NCBI GenBank assembly: GCA_023396415.1
Contig: JAEWWJ010000071.1
Location: 1-35,097, forward strand
Origin: Bacteroidota bacterium
GTDB taxonomy: Bacteria; Bacteroidota; Bacteroidia; Bacteroidales; F082
Direction: 5' to 3'
Length of the DNA stretch: 35,097 bases
How positions within the stretch are numbered: position 1 is the first letter of the stretch; each line of letters opens with the position of its first letter. This document shows positions 25,770 through 34,387 of the stretch, piece after piece. The position numbers and the translations under genes are program-made. The notes under the pieces are model-generated. The model was given only the letters and a program-made list of their open reading frames with translations, searched no databases and was not told the DNA's origin.

Positions 25770-25909
25770 GAGAGGGGGTTTTTCGTTCTTTGTTTTTTGT
25801 TTTTTTGTTTGAGTGGTTGGGGTTAATTAGGTAATACCCCCCCACCCCTCCAACACCTCCAGCTCCATTTCTATGCCCATCATAAGTTAGACAAGGAATA
25901 GATTTGGCG

Positions 25910-26311
25910 TTATACCTTTACACTTTCACTTCTTTTCGACCAATAAAAAGCACCGGCAAAAAGTAGGGTGACAGCAATCCTAAAAAACAATGCGCCAATG
26001 GTTTTTGTTTCATACAAGCCGCCGGAATTGATGTGGATAAAAAGCCCGATCAAAGCTAAAGTTAGTATTCCGACGGAAAGCCACAATAGGTTGAGCGTGT
26101 AGGATTTCTTGGCGACAAAGCCATAAGCCGCAAAGAGATAAAGCAGGCTACAAACAAAATTCGTGATCACAACAAAAAGCACGTAATGGCCCTCCATGGC
26201 TCTGACACCATACAGGTCGAAGATGATGGCGGTACTTAAAACCAAGGTGATGAGTCCAAAAAAGGCAAGAAGCGCTGCGGAGAGGTAGTTGATTAATTTT
26301 TGTTTTTTCAT
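25910..26311 (-). CDS. Small four-helix membrane protein of unknown function
   Basis: A 133-residue protein with four predicted membrane helices (about 9-32, 43-64, 72-92 and 105-124) and basic ends (MKKQKL at the start, YWSKRSESVKV at the end). I do not recognise the family. It converges with the tamB gene and is followed by a C-rich tract at about 25835-25865. A TAnnTTTG box lies about 155 bp upstream on the minus strand. The reading frame has normal composition and a clear start, so it is probably real. Confidence 0.7.
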   Translation of the reverse strand: MKKQKLINYLSAALLAFFGLITLVLSTAIIFDLYGVRAMEGHYVLFVVITNFVCSLLYLFAAYGFVAKKSYTLNLLWLSVGILTLALIGLFIHINSGGLYETKTIGALFFRIAVTLLFAGAFYWSKRSESVKV

Positions 26312-26465
26312 TTCATTGTTTTTTGGTAAACCGGATGTTGATTTTAATTTGAGAAGTACTTTACAACAGGATTAAGGATTTCACATTGGAAACATGAACA
26401 ACATCTTTTTGGAGACACTTTTACAAAGGACAGCCTGACAGTTTAGGGTGTAAAACCGTTCATCG

Positions 26466-26473
26466 CAAAGATA
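26466..26473 (-). promoter_or_regulatory. Possible -7 box for the small membrane protein
   Basis: TATCTTTG on the minus strand fits TAnnTTTG, but it is about 155 bp from the start codon, implying a long leader. Weak call. Confidence 0.25.
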
Positions 26474-26751
26474 AAGATTTTTATCAACTGAATTTTTCAT
26501 GTCGCTTTTTTGATTTATCGGCTACATTTTTTTTAATGGCTGGGACTTTGAAATAAGTTCAATTGTTGTAAAGGCTTTTGGTTAAATTCCCATTCACTTT
26601 GTGGTACAACTATTTCATCATCGCGCTACTTAGAAAACCCAATATTTTACAAAATAAATTAGACCTTGTTGACAAGTTGTGTTTTCTATCAACAAAACGC
26701 TTTTCAGATTTTGACTAACACTAAAAACAAAACAAAAAGCATATAGCTCTG

Positions 26752-26830
26752 ATATATAGTTATATATAAACATCTGTATTGGTGATGTTATGGTAAATTA
26801 TTGCTTTGTGATGGTTATACTATGGTAATA
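26752..26830. promoter_or_regulatory. Palindrome and direct-repeat cluster, possible operator
   Basis: An ATATATA-GT-TATATAT palindrome (26752-26767) is followed by two related motifs, GTGATGTTATGGTAA (26782-26796) and GTGATGGTTATACTATGGTAA (26808-26828), 26 bp apart by their starts. They end about 27 bp before the -7 box. Spacing of 2.5 helical turns and the position suggest binding sites for a regulator of the downstream gene; this is inference. Confidence 0.4.
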
Positions 26831-26856
26831 TAGTACTGTAGTATGTTTATCAAAGC

Positions 26857-26864
26857 TAATTTTG
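26857..26864 (+). promoter_or_regulatory. -7 box before the delta-60 protein gene
   Basis: TAATTTTG fits TAnnTTTG, 47 bp before the ATG at 26912. Confidence 0.45.
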
Positions 26865-26911
26865 CAGCCAAGAACATTATTTGATAACAAAAAAATTATA
26901 ACAATTTAACG

Positions 26912-29074
26912 ATGAAACATTTTTCACTCCTTTTGAGCATTTTATTTCTAAGCGTAGGCTTGCAAGCCCACAATGCAGGCGATTTTGACCCGAGCTTCGG
27001 CAACAATGGTGTCGTAATGACAGCCATTGGCACCAATTTCGGAATGGCCAATGATTTGGTGGTTCAGTCCGATGGGAAAATTATCCTGGTTGGTCAATCC
27101 CGCTCCGGCTCCTATAGATATACATTGGCGCGCTACAACACCAACGGAACCTTGGATACTTCCTTTGGCACCGATGGCATTGTTACTACAACCATTGCCC
27201 AATCCAGCAACGGAATATCGGCCGTCTTACAGACTGATGGTCGAATTGTTGTAACCGGATTGACTTTAAGCAACTCTGAATATCACGGTGTGGTGGTGCG
27301 TTACAACACCGACGGCAGCCTCGACAATAGCTTTGGAACTGCCGGCATCACCCATCTGACCATTGAAAATACGGCTGCAGTCGTCCTTCAAAATGATGGA
27401 AAAATAGTGGTTGGAGGTTTCTCTTCTGACAATTTTGCCATGGCAAGGCTGAACGCCGATGGATCGCTTGACATAACTTATGGTTCTCTTGGTTATGTAA
27501 TTACACAACTAAAAGATCCTGATGGCTCCAACATTTCGTCTTACATTTTAGGATTGGCCTTACAGGCAGATGGTAAAATTCTTGCCGCCGGTTTCTCTTA
27601 TAGCTATACTACTTTTCAGGATGTGGCAGTAGCCCGATTCATGCCCAATGGAGCTTTAGATGCTACTTTTGCTAACGCTGGTATTTTCACAGCAAACCTC
27701 GGTGGCTTGGCTGATTTTTCATCCTCAGTCGTTGTTCAAAACGACGGTAAGATTGTGATTGGCGCCCATAAAGAACTGGGCATACTCCCCGGCACTCCTA
27801 CTTACGATGCCGCAATCATCAGATTAAATGCCAATGGCAGCTATGATGCCACTTTTGGTGCTAACGGCGTGGCTTACTTCGACTTTGCAGAACATGCCAC
27901 TTATGTGAATGATGCTGTTTTGCAAGCTGATGGTAGCATTGTGTTTGCCGGACAGGTGGTGAATTATGCCGCCGGCAAATGGGATACTTATGTTGCCAGA
28001 GCAACAAGCAATGGGGCACTGGACCTCACTTTTGCCGACAATGGCGTTAGGCTTATTGACCCTTTCGCAACGGATGATAACGCGTCAGGTTTGGCGATAC
28101 AAGATGACGGCAAAATTCTTCTGAGTGGTTTTTCTACCAACCCATCAGGGGTTTATAACTTCACAGTAATGAGCTTTCTTGGCGATCCAGTAGCTGGAAC
28201 ACCAGCCGTTGACGTTACATTTGCCAATGTAACGCCCACTACCTTAGATGTTACCCTAACACCCAATGCCCAGTGTGCATCATTCTATTTTGTAATCATG
28301 ACACCTGCCGAATTGGCACAATGGCTTCCCATGTTTGGTACAGAGGCGGCATTAATCAAAGCCTTCGGAATTCATGCTTTTGAAACAACTACACATCATT
28401 TTACCGGTTTAATGCCTAACACCGCCTACGATGTTTATTCGTTAAGCGTTGGACATGATGGTGTTGAAGCTCCTTTTGCAACAGATTTTGTTCAAACCTC
28501 AATACTCGGCGGAAATGGCGTAGCTACTGCCACCATCGTTTTATCTGAAGTTACACAAAATTCTGTCAGAATGGTAGTTACGCCTAACAGCGAAACCAGC
28601 GTTTACCATGACGGACTGATTACCAAAGCCATGTTTGATGAAATGGGCGAAGCCGCGGTGCTCGAATATTTCCAAAACAACGGATGGCCACTTTATGCTG
28701 TTGACGACTGGGTGTGGATTGACTTAGAGAGCAATACCGTTTACAAAGCCGTTGCAACAGCAAAAAACGCCCTCGGCGAATGGGGAACACCTACCATTGT
28801 TGAGTTTTCAACACTTGTGACCTCAATCAACGATAATGAAACCCATCCGTTGGTCATCTTCCCCAATCCAAGCCAAGGAAAATTTGATATTTCAGGTGAA
28901 AACTTACAAGGTTCTAACATCAGAATCATGGACATCAATGGAAAAGAAGTTTATTCAAACAGAAACGTCAATAATCTGATCTCCGTTGATTTAAGCCTCT
29001 GCAGCAATGGTTTGTACCTTATTGAAATTGAAAAAGACGGACAGCGTTCTACTTCAAAATTCATGAAACAATAA
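26912..29074 (+). CDS. Delta-60-repeat secreted protein with T9SS sorting domain
   Basis: A 720-residue secreted protein. The signal peptide MKHFSLLLSILFLSVGLQAH is followed by at least seven delta-60 repeats, recognisable by DxSFGxxG-type units (for example DPSFGNNGVV, DTSFGTDGIV, DATFGANGVA) each followed by a VVQSDGKIILVG-type strand, from about 25 to 420. The repeats are expected to form a beta-propeller-like array. Two probable fibronectin-III-like regions span about 425-640, and a T9SS sorting domain (FPNPSQGKFDISG) spans about 648-720. It is likely surface-displayed or released. The function of delta-60 proteins is not known. It has its own promoter region with repeated motifs, and the broken adhesin-like gene follows. 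Confidence 0.9.
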   Translation: MKHFSLLLSILFLSVGLQAHNAGDFDPSFGNNGVVMTAIGTNFGMANDLVVQSDGKIILVGQSRSGSYRYTLARYNTNGTLDTSFGTDGIVTTTIAQSSNGISAVLQTDGRIVVTGLTLSNSEYHGVVVRYNTDGSLDNSFGTAGITHLTIENTAAVVLQNDGKIVVGGFSSDNFAMARLNADGSLDITYGSLGYVITQLKDPDGSNISSYILGLALQADGKILAAGFSYSYTTFQDVAVARFMPNGALDATFANAGIFTANLGGLADFSSSVVVQNDGKIVIGAHKELGILPGTPTYDAAIIRLNANGSYDATFGANGVAYFDFAEHATYVNDAVLQADGSIVFAGQVVNYAAGKWDTYVARATSNGALDLTFADNGVRLIDPFATDDNASGLAIQDDGKILLSGFSTNPSGVYNFTVMSFLGDPVAGTPAVDVTFANVTPTTLDVTLTPNAQCASFYFVIMTPAELAQWLPMFGTEAALIKAFGIHAFETTTHHFTGLMPNTAYDVYSLSVGHDGVEAPFATDFVQTSILGGNGVATATIVLSEVTQNSVRMVVTPNSETSVYHDGLITKAMFDEMGEAAVLEYFQNNGWPLYAVDDWVWIDLESNTVYKAVATAKNALGEWGTPTIVEFSTLVTSINDNETHPLVIFPNPSQGKFDISGENLQGSNIRIMDINGKEVYSNRNVNNLISVDLSLCSNGLYLIEIEKDGQRSTSKFMKQ

Positions 29075-29162
29075 AACCGAAAAAGTTATTTCACCTCAAA
29101 AAATCTATGGACTGAATGTATTCAAAAAAACAGTAGCTTTTCTTGCGTTTATTGCCCTGGCA

Positions 29163-29525
29163 ATGACGCTGAATGTCGCGCAAGGGCAAGTCACTTTTAT
29201 CAACAATACCCAACAGCAGCCGACAAATAGCGTACATCAAGTGAATGCCCAACACGGTTTCTCAATGGCAGAAAACGATCAAGCGATCAGGCCAGCCCAA
29301 AACCGTGAGGTGATGGATTGGATCAATATTGGTAACAATTCATCACCTTGGGGTTCTAATAACTACCCCGTTGATTTTTATATGAATACTTCACTTACCC
29401 AAAGTATTTATACAGCCGCCGAAATGAACCACGGCCCCTGTTTGATTGAGCAAGTGAAATACACTTACAAAACCATCACCAACAATTACCCTAATGTAAT
29501 TGACACTGAGACTTTTAAAGTTTGA
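29163..29525 (+). pseudogene. Broken adhesin gene, first fragment
   Basis: A 120-codon open piece from an internal ATG to TGA. The ATG sits inside the original signal peptide (FLAFIALAMTLNVAQGQ begins upstream), so this is unlikely to be a natural start. It ends TFKV before TGA, where a Trp codon (TGG) is the probable ancestor by comparison with KIWM-type motifs in related proteins. Confidence 0.6.
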
Positions 29526-30047
29526 ATGTGCAATACCGGCCAATCTTCCTTATCGGAAGGGGTCGGTTATTGGATACCTGCTGAAAATTTTACGCTCGTT
29601 TATGAGGGAGGTTTGGTGCTGAATGGCTGTCAAAATCAGCCCATGCTTTTTAACTTGACACAGCCTTTTGTCTATAATGGCGCCAATATTTGTATAATGG
29701 GTGAGCATATCTTTAGTGCAAACACCTTCGAGAATCACTTTAATTTTGAAGCCTCTACCTTAGCAGAAGGCGATGTAAGGGCTAGACTTTATGTGAGTTT
29801 CAGCACCCCTTTCGATTTCGATTTGCCTACTACAGATCCCTCACAAACAGGAATGACGTTGGGTCAACTGGCTGATGTTCAGCTGGGAATCAGCACAGCA
29901 GCTCAAGGTAGTTTAACCGGCACAATTACCAATCCCGCCGACAACCCTATTGCCAACGCCCTTGTCACCATTCAAGGGACCGATTTACAAACCCAATCCA
30001 ACGCCCAAGGTCAATACAACTTTTCCTTCGTGGTGCCTGGAACTTAA
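29526..30047 (+). pseudogene. Broken adhesin gene, second fragment
   Basis: In the same frame as the first fragment and directly after its stop (TGAATG). It includes an N-terminal-domain remainder (GYWIPAENFTLVYEGG) and the first carboxypeptidase-regulatory-like repeat. It stops at TAA within VPGT-stop-TVNY, where Tyr is expected. Confidence 0.6.
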
Positions 30048-30128
30048 ACTGTAAATTATTCCTCTTTTGGCTATGTCATCGCTTCAGCAAATGTTGAAGT
30101 TGCCGGTAGCACCACCCAAAATATCGTT

Positions 30129-32318
30129 TTGGCTTACCTTCCCAAAGCCACTGTTCAGGGCACTGTGTTGGACAATGACAATGCCCCGATTGTTGGTGCT
30201 AACATCCACATCAATGGCTACGCCGGCTACAATGGGACCTCCGATGCCTCCGGGAATTTTACGATTCCTGAAGTGTATTATGATGCAAATTATGTGGTTA
30301 CGGTTTCAAAAAACGGTTACCTCACCCAAATGATCAACCTGGCAGTTGGCAGTTCGACAGTGGCCATGGGCACTATTCAGCTCACTGATAAATTGGAAAG
30401 TCCGTCAAACATCAAAGCAGTTAAAACGGACGACGCAGCCCGAATTAGTTGGCTGTCGCCCAGCAAAAGAACCGTTTACCGCAGAGATGGCGGCGAATTG
30501 ATCACGCAAATCGGTCATAACTACTCCGGCGCAGTAGCTGTGTTTGGCCAGGTTTTCAGAGAGCCTGCACAGCTTTATCAAATGAGTTGGTACCTCAACA
30601 ATGTTGAATATCCGCATGATTTTGTCAATGTATTTGTTTTCGCACTGAATGCACAAGGAAACCCGACAAATACGATAATTTTTGAACAAGCTAATATCCC
30701 AAACGTTGATTTACAATGGAGTACCTTCACATTTCCTGACACACTCACCATTCAAAACGGTTTTTATATTGCAATAAGTCATCCGCAACGCTTAGAAATT
30801 GGTTTTGATGCAGGAGCCGACCCGGAATATCCTTTTGAAAACAATGTGAACTGGGTTTCAGAGGATTATACTACCAATGATTTTCTGTTGATGGAAAATT
30901 TGGGCTTAGGCCCTATACCCGGCAACCTGATGATCAGGGCGGAAGGTTACAACCTGAATACGGGCAAAAAACTGCAATCGCCGATAGCTGCACCGTCCAG
31001 ATCCTTAAATAATTATAAAATTTCCAGACTGAAAGAAGGACAGGAGCAAACGCCGGAATTGTGGACTTTATTGAACGAAAACAATACCACCACCTCCTTT
31101 ACGGATGTTAATTTTTCAAGTGGAGATGCCGGCTGGTACAAATTTGCCGTTCAAGCGGTATATTCAGGTGGGGTGACGTCGGAGGTGGCGTTTTCCAATA
31201 GAATCGAAAATAAATTGACCACCCAGGTTACCTTCAACATCACCACCAACACCCCTACCAACGAAAGCATAGGCGCAACGATTAAACTCACAAGCAACAA
31301 TGACAATAATGTTTACAGCCAAACCATTGAAGCAGAAAATGGAGTGGTTGTGTTTCCGGCAATTTTCAAAGGCACTTATGCTGTTTTGATTCAACATGAT
31401 GGATTTGATGATTTTACGGCATCGAATGTTGATTTTTCGACAGAACCCAATTACACTAAAAATTATCAGTTGGTGGAAACCCTTTTGCAGCCTTTCAACC
31501 TTGAAATTGATGTGCAGGATGACCTCTCGGCCGTTTTCAAGTGGAACTATTCCACCAACATCTTTGAAAATTTTGAAAGCTGCAATAATTTTGAAATTGA
31601 TCCAAAAGGCGTCGTGGATTGGAAATACCACGATGGGGACATGAAAAACACCATCGGCATTGATAATTTTGTTTATCTGAATGAGAATGAACCCAATGCT
31701 TTTATGATTTTCACTCCTTCGGAAACCACCCCTCCAATCAGCATCAACTTGAATCCAGCCATTGCACCCCATAGCGGCAATAAATTCTTGGCCGGTTTTG
31801 GAGTCAACTTTGGTTCAAACAATGATTATTTCATTACTCCTGCTTTGAATTTCGGACAGAATTTTACATTTGCTTTTTGGGCAAAATCATTCAGCGATGC
31901 CCCGTCACCGAATAAAATCATGGTAGGTTATGCCACCACAGGATTCCAACCCGCTGATTTCACATGGATCACCACTTCTGCCATCAGCTTACCCTTCAGC
32001 AACTGGACGCAATACAGCTTCAACCTCATCTCAGACGTAAAATACGTAACCATCCGCAATGTTTCTGATGGCGGCTATATCCTGATGATTGACGATGTTG
32101 AAATTTTTGCAGCAACCACATCAAGATCTTTGGTGAAATACCAAGTGTTTTTGAACAATAACCTGATGGGTGAAACCAACAATACAACTTTTGATATTGC
32201 TTCGGCTGACATTATTTATAACCAAACCAATGTGGCTGGCGTCAAAGCCATTTATTCCAGTGGTGAAAGCCAAATGTCAACCATTGAATTTTTGGGTATC
32301 TATACCGATAGCCCCTAG
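30129..32318 (+). pseudogene. Broken adhesin gene, third and largest fragment
   Basis: A 729-codon open piece. No ATG occurs between the TAA at 30045 and here apart from frame-continuing sequence, so 30129 is only the first in-frame ATG. It carries the second regulatory-like repeat, fibronectin-like and cleaved-adhesin/choice-of-anchor domains (for example GNKFLAGFGVNFGSNNDYFI and ILMIDDVEIF). It lacks both signal peptide and sorting domain. Confidence 0.6.
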
Positions 32319-32336
32319 TAACAAATTCAAGGAAAG

Positions 32337-32552
32337 ATGAACGTATATCCCAATCCTTCAAAGGGCAGCTTCACCATTGAACTGGATGGAGAATATGAAG
32401 TTTCCATTTTGAACAGCCTGGGGGTAACCGTTTACAACAAAATCATTGCGCAACAGGGACAGATTGCGTTGAAAGACCTCCATCCCGGAATGTACATCAT
32501 CTCGGTCCAGTCCGACCAAAAAACTGTTTATAAAAGAATTATTGTTCAATAA
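32337..32552 (+). pseudogene. Detached T9SS sorting domain of the broken adhesin gene
   Basis: A 71-codon piece MNVYPNPSKGSFTIELDG ending VYKRIIVQ, a complete T9SS type A sorting domain. It is in frame with the preceding fragment but separated from it by tandem TAG-TAA. Alone it has no signal peptide. Confidence 0.65.
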
Positions 32553-32573
32553 CAAGCAGTAAAACCATATTCT

Positions 32574-32610
32574 AAAAGCCTTTGATTCTTCAGAATTGAA
32601 GGCTTTTTTT
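32574..32610 (+). terminator. Rho-independent terminator after the broken adhesin gene
   Basis: AAAAGCCTT (32574-32582) pairs with AAGGCTTTT (32599-32607), with a run of T continuing. The terminator is intact although the gene is broken, which fits recent decay. Confidence 0.85.
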
Positions 32611-32729
32611 ATAAGCAACTGTCAAATCTAATCTTATTGAAAATCAATTGCCTAATTAACAAGTTGTTAGAAGAGCGACGTAGTCACAGACTACGCCAAG
32701 CGTTTTATCAGCCAATAAAGTGCAATGGC

Positions 32730-33365
32730 TTAGAAATTGGGTCCAAACATAGAATGATTGAACGGAGAACCAAAAGAATCGAAGCCACCGAAATTGTTGA
32801 AGTTGTTGTAAGGGTTTTGTTTTTGGTATTTGAAACCTGCACTCAGCCTCACTTTGTCGCTGAGCTTGTAATTCATATCAATGACAATCCCTTCGTTGCT
32901 GAAATCGAGCGCGCGGGGATTTGCCTTCGGACTTGGTTCTGAAAGTGAAAAGGTTTTAAAGGCTGTTCCTGAAAGCGTGATTTTTTCGGTCAATTGATAC
33001 AACCCAATGATATACACGCTACCATATTGATCGAAACCACGAGGTTCGGCACCGTTCTCCAAACCAAAACCGGTATAACTTAAAGTGGAATAGGCCAATC
33101 CGGCCTTGACAGTGAATTTTTTTTGGATAGGAAAGCTGAACTCCGGCGAGATGAAAGTTCCAAAGGCGTTGAATCCATTGCCAAAGCTACTGAAACTGCT
33201 TCCAACAGCAATCGTAACAGGCATGAAAGGCGTCTTGGCCGCGAAATCACTTTCAGTATTCAGGTTCATAGCGCTACCAATACGATGGCTGCCAAATTGT
33301 TGGCCATAGCCTGAAAAGGCAACGAAAACTAAAAGAATGAAAAGAATTTTGATTTTATTTTTCAT
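32730..33365 (-). CDS. Small outer-membrane beta-barrel-like protein, unknown function
   Basis: A 211-residue protein with the signal peptide MKNKIKILFILLVFVAFSGY followed by GQQFGS. The mature part has alternating beta-strand segments (FISPEFSFPIQKKFTVKAGL, VYIIGLYQLTEKITLSGTA, IDMNYKLSDKVRLSAGFKYQ), an asparagine- and phenylalanine-rich tail and a terminal Phe, all suggesting an 8-strand outer-membrane barrel. I do not recognise a specific family. A TAnnTTTG box lies about 32 bp upstream. It converges with the terminator of the broken adhesin gene. Confidence 0.75.
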   Translation of the reverse strand: MKNKIKILFILLVFVAFSGYGQQFGSHRIGSAMNLNTESDFAAKTPFMPVTIAVGSSFSSFGNGFNAFGTFISPEFSFPIQKKFTVKAGLAYSTLSYTGFGLENGAEPRGFDQYGSVYIIGLYQLTEKITLSGTAFKTFSLSEPSPKANPRALDFSNEGIVIDMNYKLSDKVRLSAGFKYQKQNPYNNFNNFGGFDSFGSPFNHSMFGPNF

Positions 33366-33397
33366 ATTGATAGTTGAAACAGCTTACAAATTTTGGA

Positions 33398-33405
33398 CAA
33401 ATATA
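33398..33405 (-). promoter_or_regulatory. -7 box before the small outer-membrane protein
   Basis: TATATTTG on the minus strand fits TAnnTTTG, about 32 bp before the start at 33365. Confidence 0.45.
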
Positions 33406-33453
33406 ACTGTTTATCTCTTAAATTTTTCTAAATCGGGTTGCGACATCTTCAAT

Positions 33454-33558
33454 GAGGGCTTCGATTCCTTTAAAATGAATACTTTTTTTATTGACAATGG
33501 TATCTACAAAGTCAACATTGCCTCCAACGCATTGGGCGGATGGGGTTTGAATTGCTAA
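33454..33558 (+). pseudogene. Possible short coding remnant
   Basis: A plus-strand frame reads FNEGFDSFKMNTFFIDNGIY, then KVNIASNALGGWGLNC and TAA, in a region with no other gene. The composition looks protein-like, but the frame continues upstream into the antisense of the outer-membrane protein gene, so it has no natural start. It may be the tail of a decayed gene or chance. Confidence 0.2.
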
Positions 33559-33618
33559 ATGATAGTCAATAACACATCAGTCCACACCATTCGCTATGCT
33601 TGCATAACAAAAGAAGTT

Positions 33619-33626
33619 TAAATTTG
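33619..33626 (+). promoter_or_regulatory. -7 box before the thioesterase gene
   Basis: TAAATTTG fits TAnnTTTG and ends 15 bp before the ATG at 33642, implying a very short leader. A TTG about 16 bp upstream could be the -33 element. Confidence 0.45.
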
Positions 33627-33641
33627 TAAAAAAAAGTAAAT

Positions 33642-34130
33642 ATGTACACAAAACAATTTGAAATACGTTGGAGCGATGTAGATGCCAATCGCCATTTGCG
33701 GAACAGTGCCTATATTGACTATATGAGCCACACACGGATGAGTTTTTTATTGGAAAACAACTTAGACCAGAGACATTTAGAAGAATACGATCTGGGGCCG
33801 GTGGCATTTTATGAGCACATCTATTATTTCCGCGAAGTTTTCCCGGGTCGGCCGGTCACTGTTTCCCTTCAACTGAAAGGCATGTCGGAGGATGGGATGT
33901 ATTTTATGTTCCTTCACAATTTTTATGATGCAGATGGAAAAAACATTGCGAGATGCGAGGTGATGGGCAGCTGGATTGACTTGAAAACACGCAAGCTCAG
34001 GGAACTCCCAAAAGAACTTTTGGATACATTCAATACTTTTGAAAAGTCAGACGATTTTATCGTTCTTACAAAAGAGCACACACGCAAGTTTGGCGCACGA
34101 CCACAGGATTTGGATCAAGCTTTGTCCTGA
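33642..34130 (+). CDS. Hotdog-fold acyl-CoA thioesterase, YbgC/FadM (4HBT) type
   Basis: A 162-residue single-hotdog protein. The N-terminal motif FEIRWSDVDANRHLRNSAYI, with catalytic-position Asp (D14) and the HLxN signature, is typical of the 4HBT acyl-CoA thioesterase group. Such enzymes hydrolyse short- to long-chain acyl-CoA thioesters in the cytoplasm. The gene is single, with its own -7 box and possibly a weak hairpin terminator after the stop. The substrate cannot be inferred. Confidence 0.9.
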   Translation: MYTKQFEIRWSDVDANRHLRNSAYIDYMSHTRMSFLLENNLDQRHLEEYDLGPVAFYEHIYYFREVFPGRPVTVSLQLKGMSEDGMYFMFLHNFYDADGKNIARCEVMGSWIDLKTRKLRELPKELLDTFNTFEKSDDFIVLTKEHTRKFGARPQDLDQALS

Positions 34131-34162
34131 AATAACCAATCTATCTTTGTTGAGTTATTTTC
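34130..34162 (+). terminator. Weak hairpin after the thioesterase gene
   Basis: AATAAC (34131-34136) pairs with GTTATT (34154-34159) around a 17-base loop and is followed by TTT. The stem is AT-rich and overlaps the stop codon region, so the call is weak. Confidence 0.3.
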
Positions 34163-34240
34163 CATGCCAACGGTAATACCATACTCTAAAACGAGATATT
34201 GAAATCATCGTTATTGGCACGGGATTTACTCCTTTAAAAT

Positions 34241-34318
34241 GCTGTCATTGTGTGCTTTAACAGGGAGATTTCTCCTTCAAATTCTTGCTGCACAGCATTT
34301 TGGCGTCGAAATGACAGC
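34241..34318. repeat. Inverted repeat GCTGTCATT/AATGACAGC
   Basis: Nine-base exact arms at 34241-34249 and 34310-34318 flank about 60 bp that include GGGAGATTTCTCC. The inner right part reads GTCGAAATGAC, the reverse complement of the GTCATTTCGAC head of the neighbouring element. Confidence 0.6.
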
Positions 34319-34358
34319 TGGTCGTTGGATTCACTCCCATTCTTATGACTACAGCCCG

Positions 34359-34387
34359 GTCATTTCGACTGCAGGGAGAAACCTCCC
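34359..34387. repeat. GTCATTTCGACTG-type repeat copy
   Basis: GTCATTTCGACTGCAGGGAG is followed by AAACCTCCC, similar to the copy at 4796-4842 about 29.5 kb away. The same kind of GTCATTTCGAC...GGGAGAAA intergenic element occurs in many Bacteroidota genomes. Confidence 0.6.

Larger units (their letters stand above)
26312..26911. other. Long divergent intergenic region with palindromes and repeats
   Basis: 600 bp between the small membrane protein (minus) and the delta-60 protein (plus). No gene is seen. It holds a minus-strand -7 box (26466-26473), a CTTGT/ACAAG palindrome (26665-26676), an ATATATA/TATATAT palindrome (26752-26767), two copies of a GTGATG...TTAT...GGTAA motif (26782-26798 and 26808-26829), and a plus-strand -7 box (26857-26864). 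The cluster looks regulatory. Confidence 0.6.
29107..32552 (+). pseudogene. Broken T9SS-sorted adhesin-like gene, one frame with several stops
   Basis: One reading frame runs about 1,150 codons but is cut by TGA (29523-29525), TAA (30045-30047) and tandem TAG-TAA (32316-32321). Homology-like sequence continues across each stop: FKV-stop-MCNTGQ, VPGT-stop-TVNYSSFGY, and TDSP-stop-stop-QIQGKMNVYPNPS. Domains in order are an unrecognised N-terminal region, two carboxypeptidase-regulatory-like repeats (SLTGTITNPADNPIANALV; ATVQGTVLDNDNAPIVGANI), a fibronectin-like part, a third regulatory-like repeat, a cleaved-adhesin/choice-of-anchor domain (about 31560-32110) and a T9SS sorting domain. The signal peptide is out of frame with its ATG at an A7 tract. 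No frameshift is evident elsewhere. Probably a recent pseudogene; sequencing error is the alternative. Confidence 0.85.

Noticed and set aside
29107..32552. Alternative genetic code or selenocysteine-type recoding of TGA in the adhesin gene
   Set aside because: TAA and TAG also interrupt the same frame, and normal genes in the window end in TGA (for example at 21866-21868 and 34128-34130).
32637..32942. Plus-strand frame overlapping the small outer-membrane protein
   Set aside because: The minus-strand product has a clear signal peptide, beta-strand pattern and promoter; the plus frame does not.
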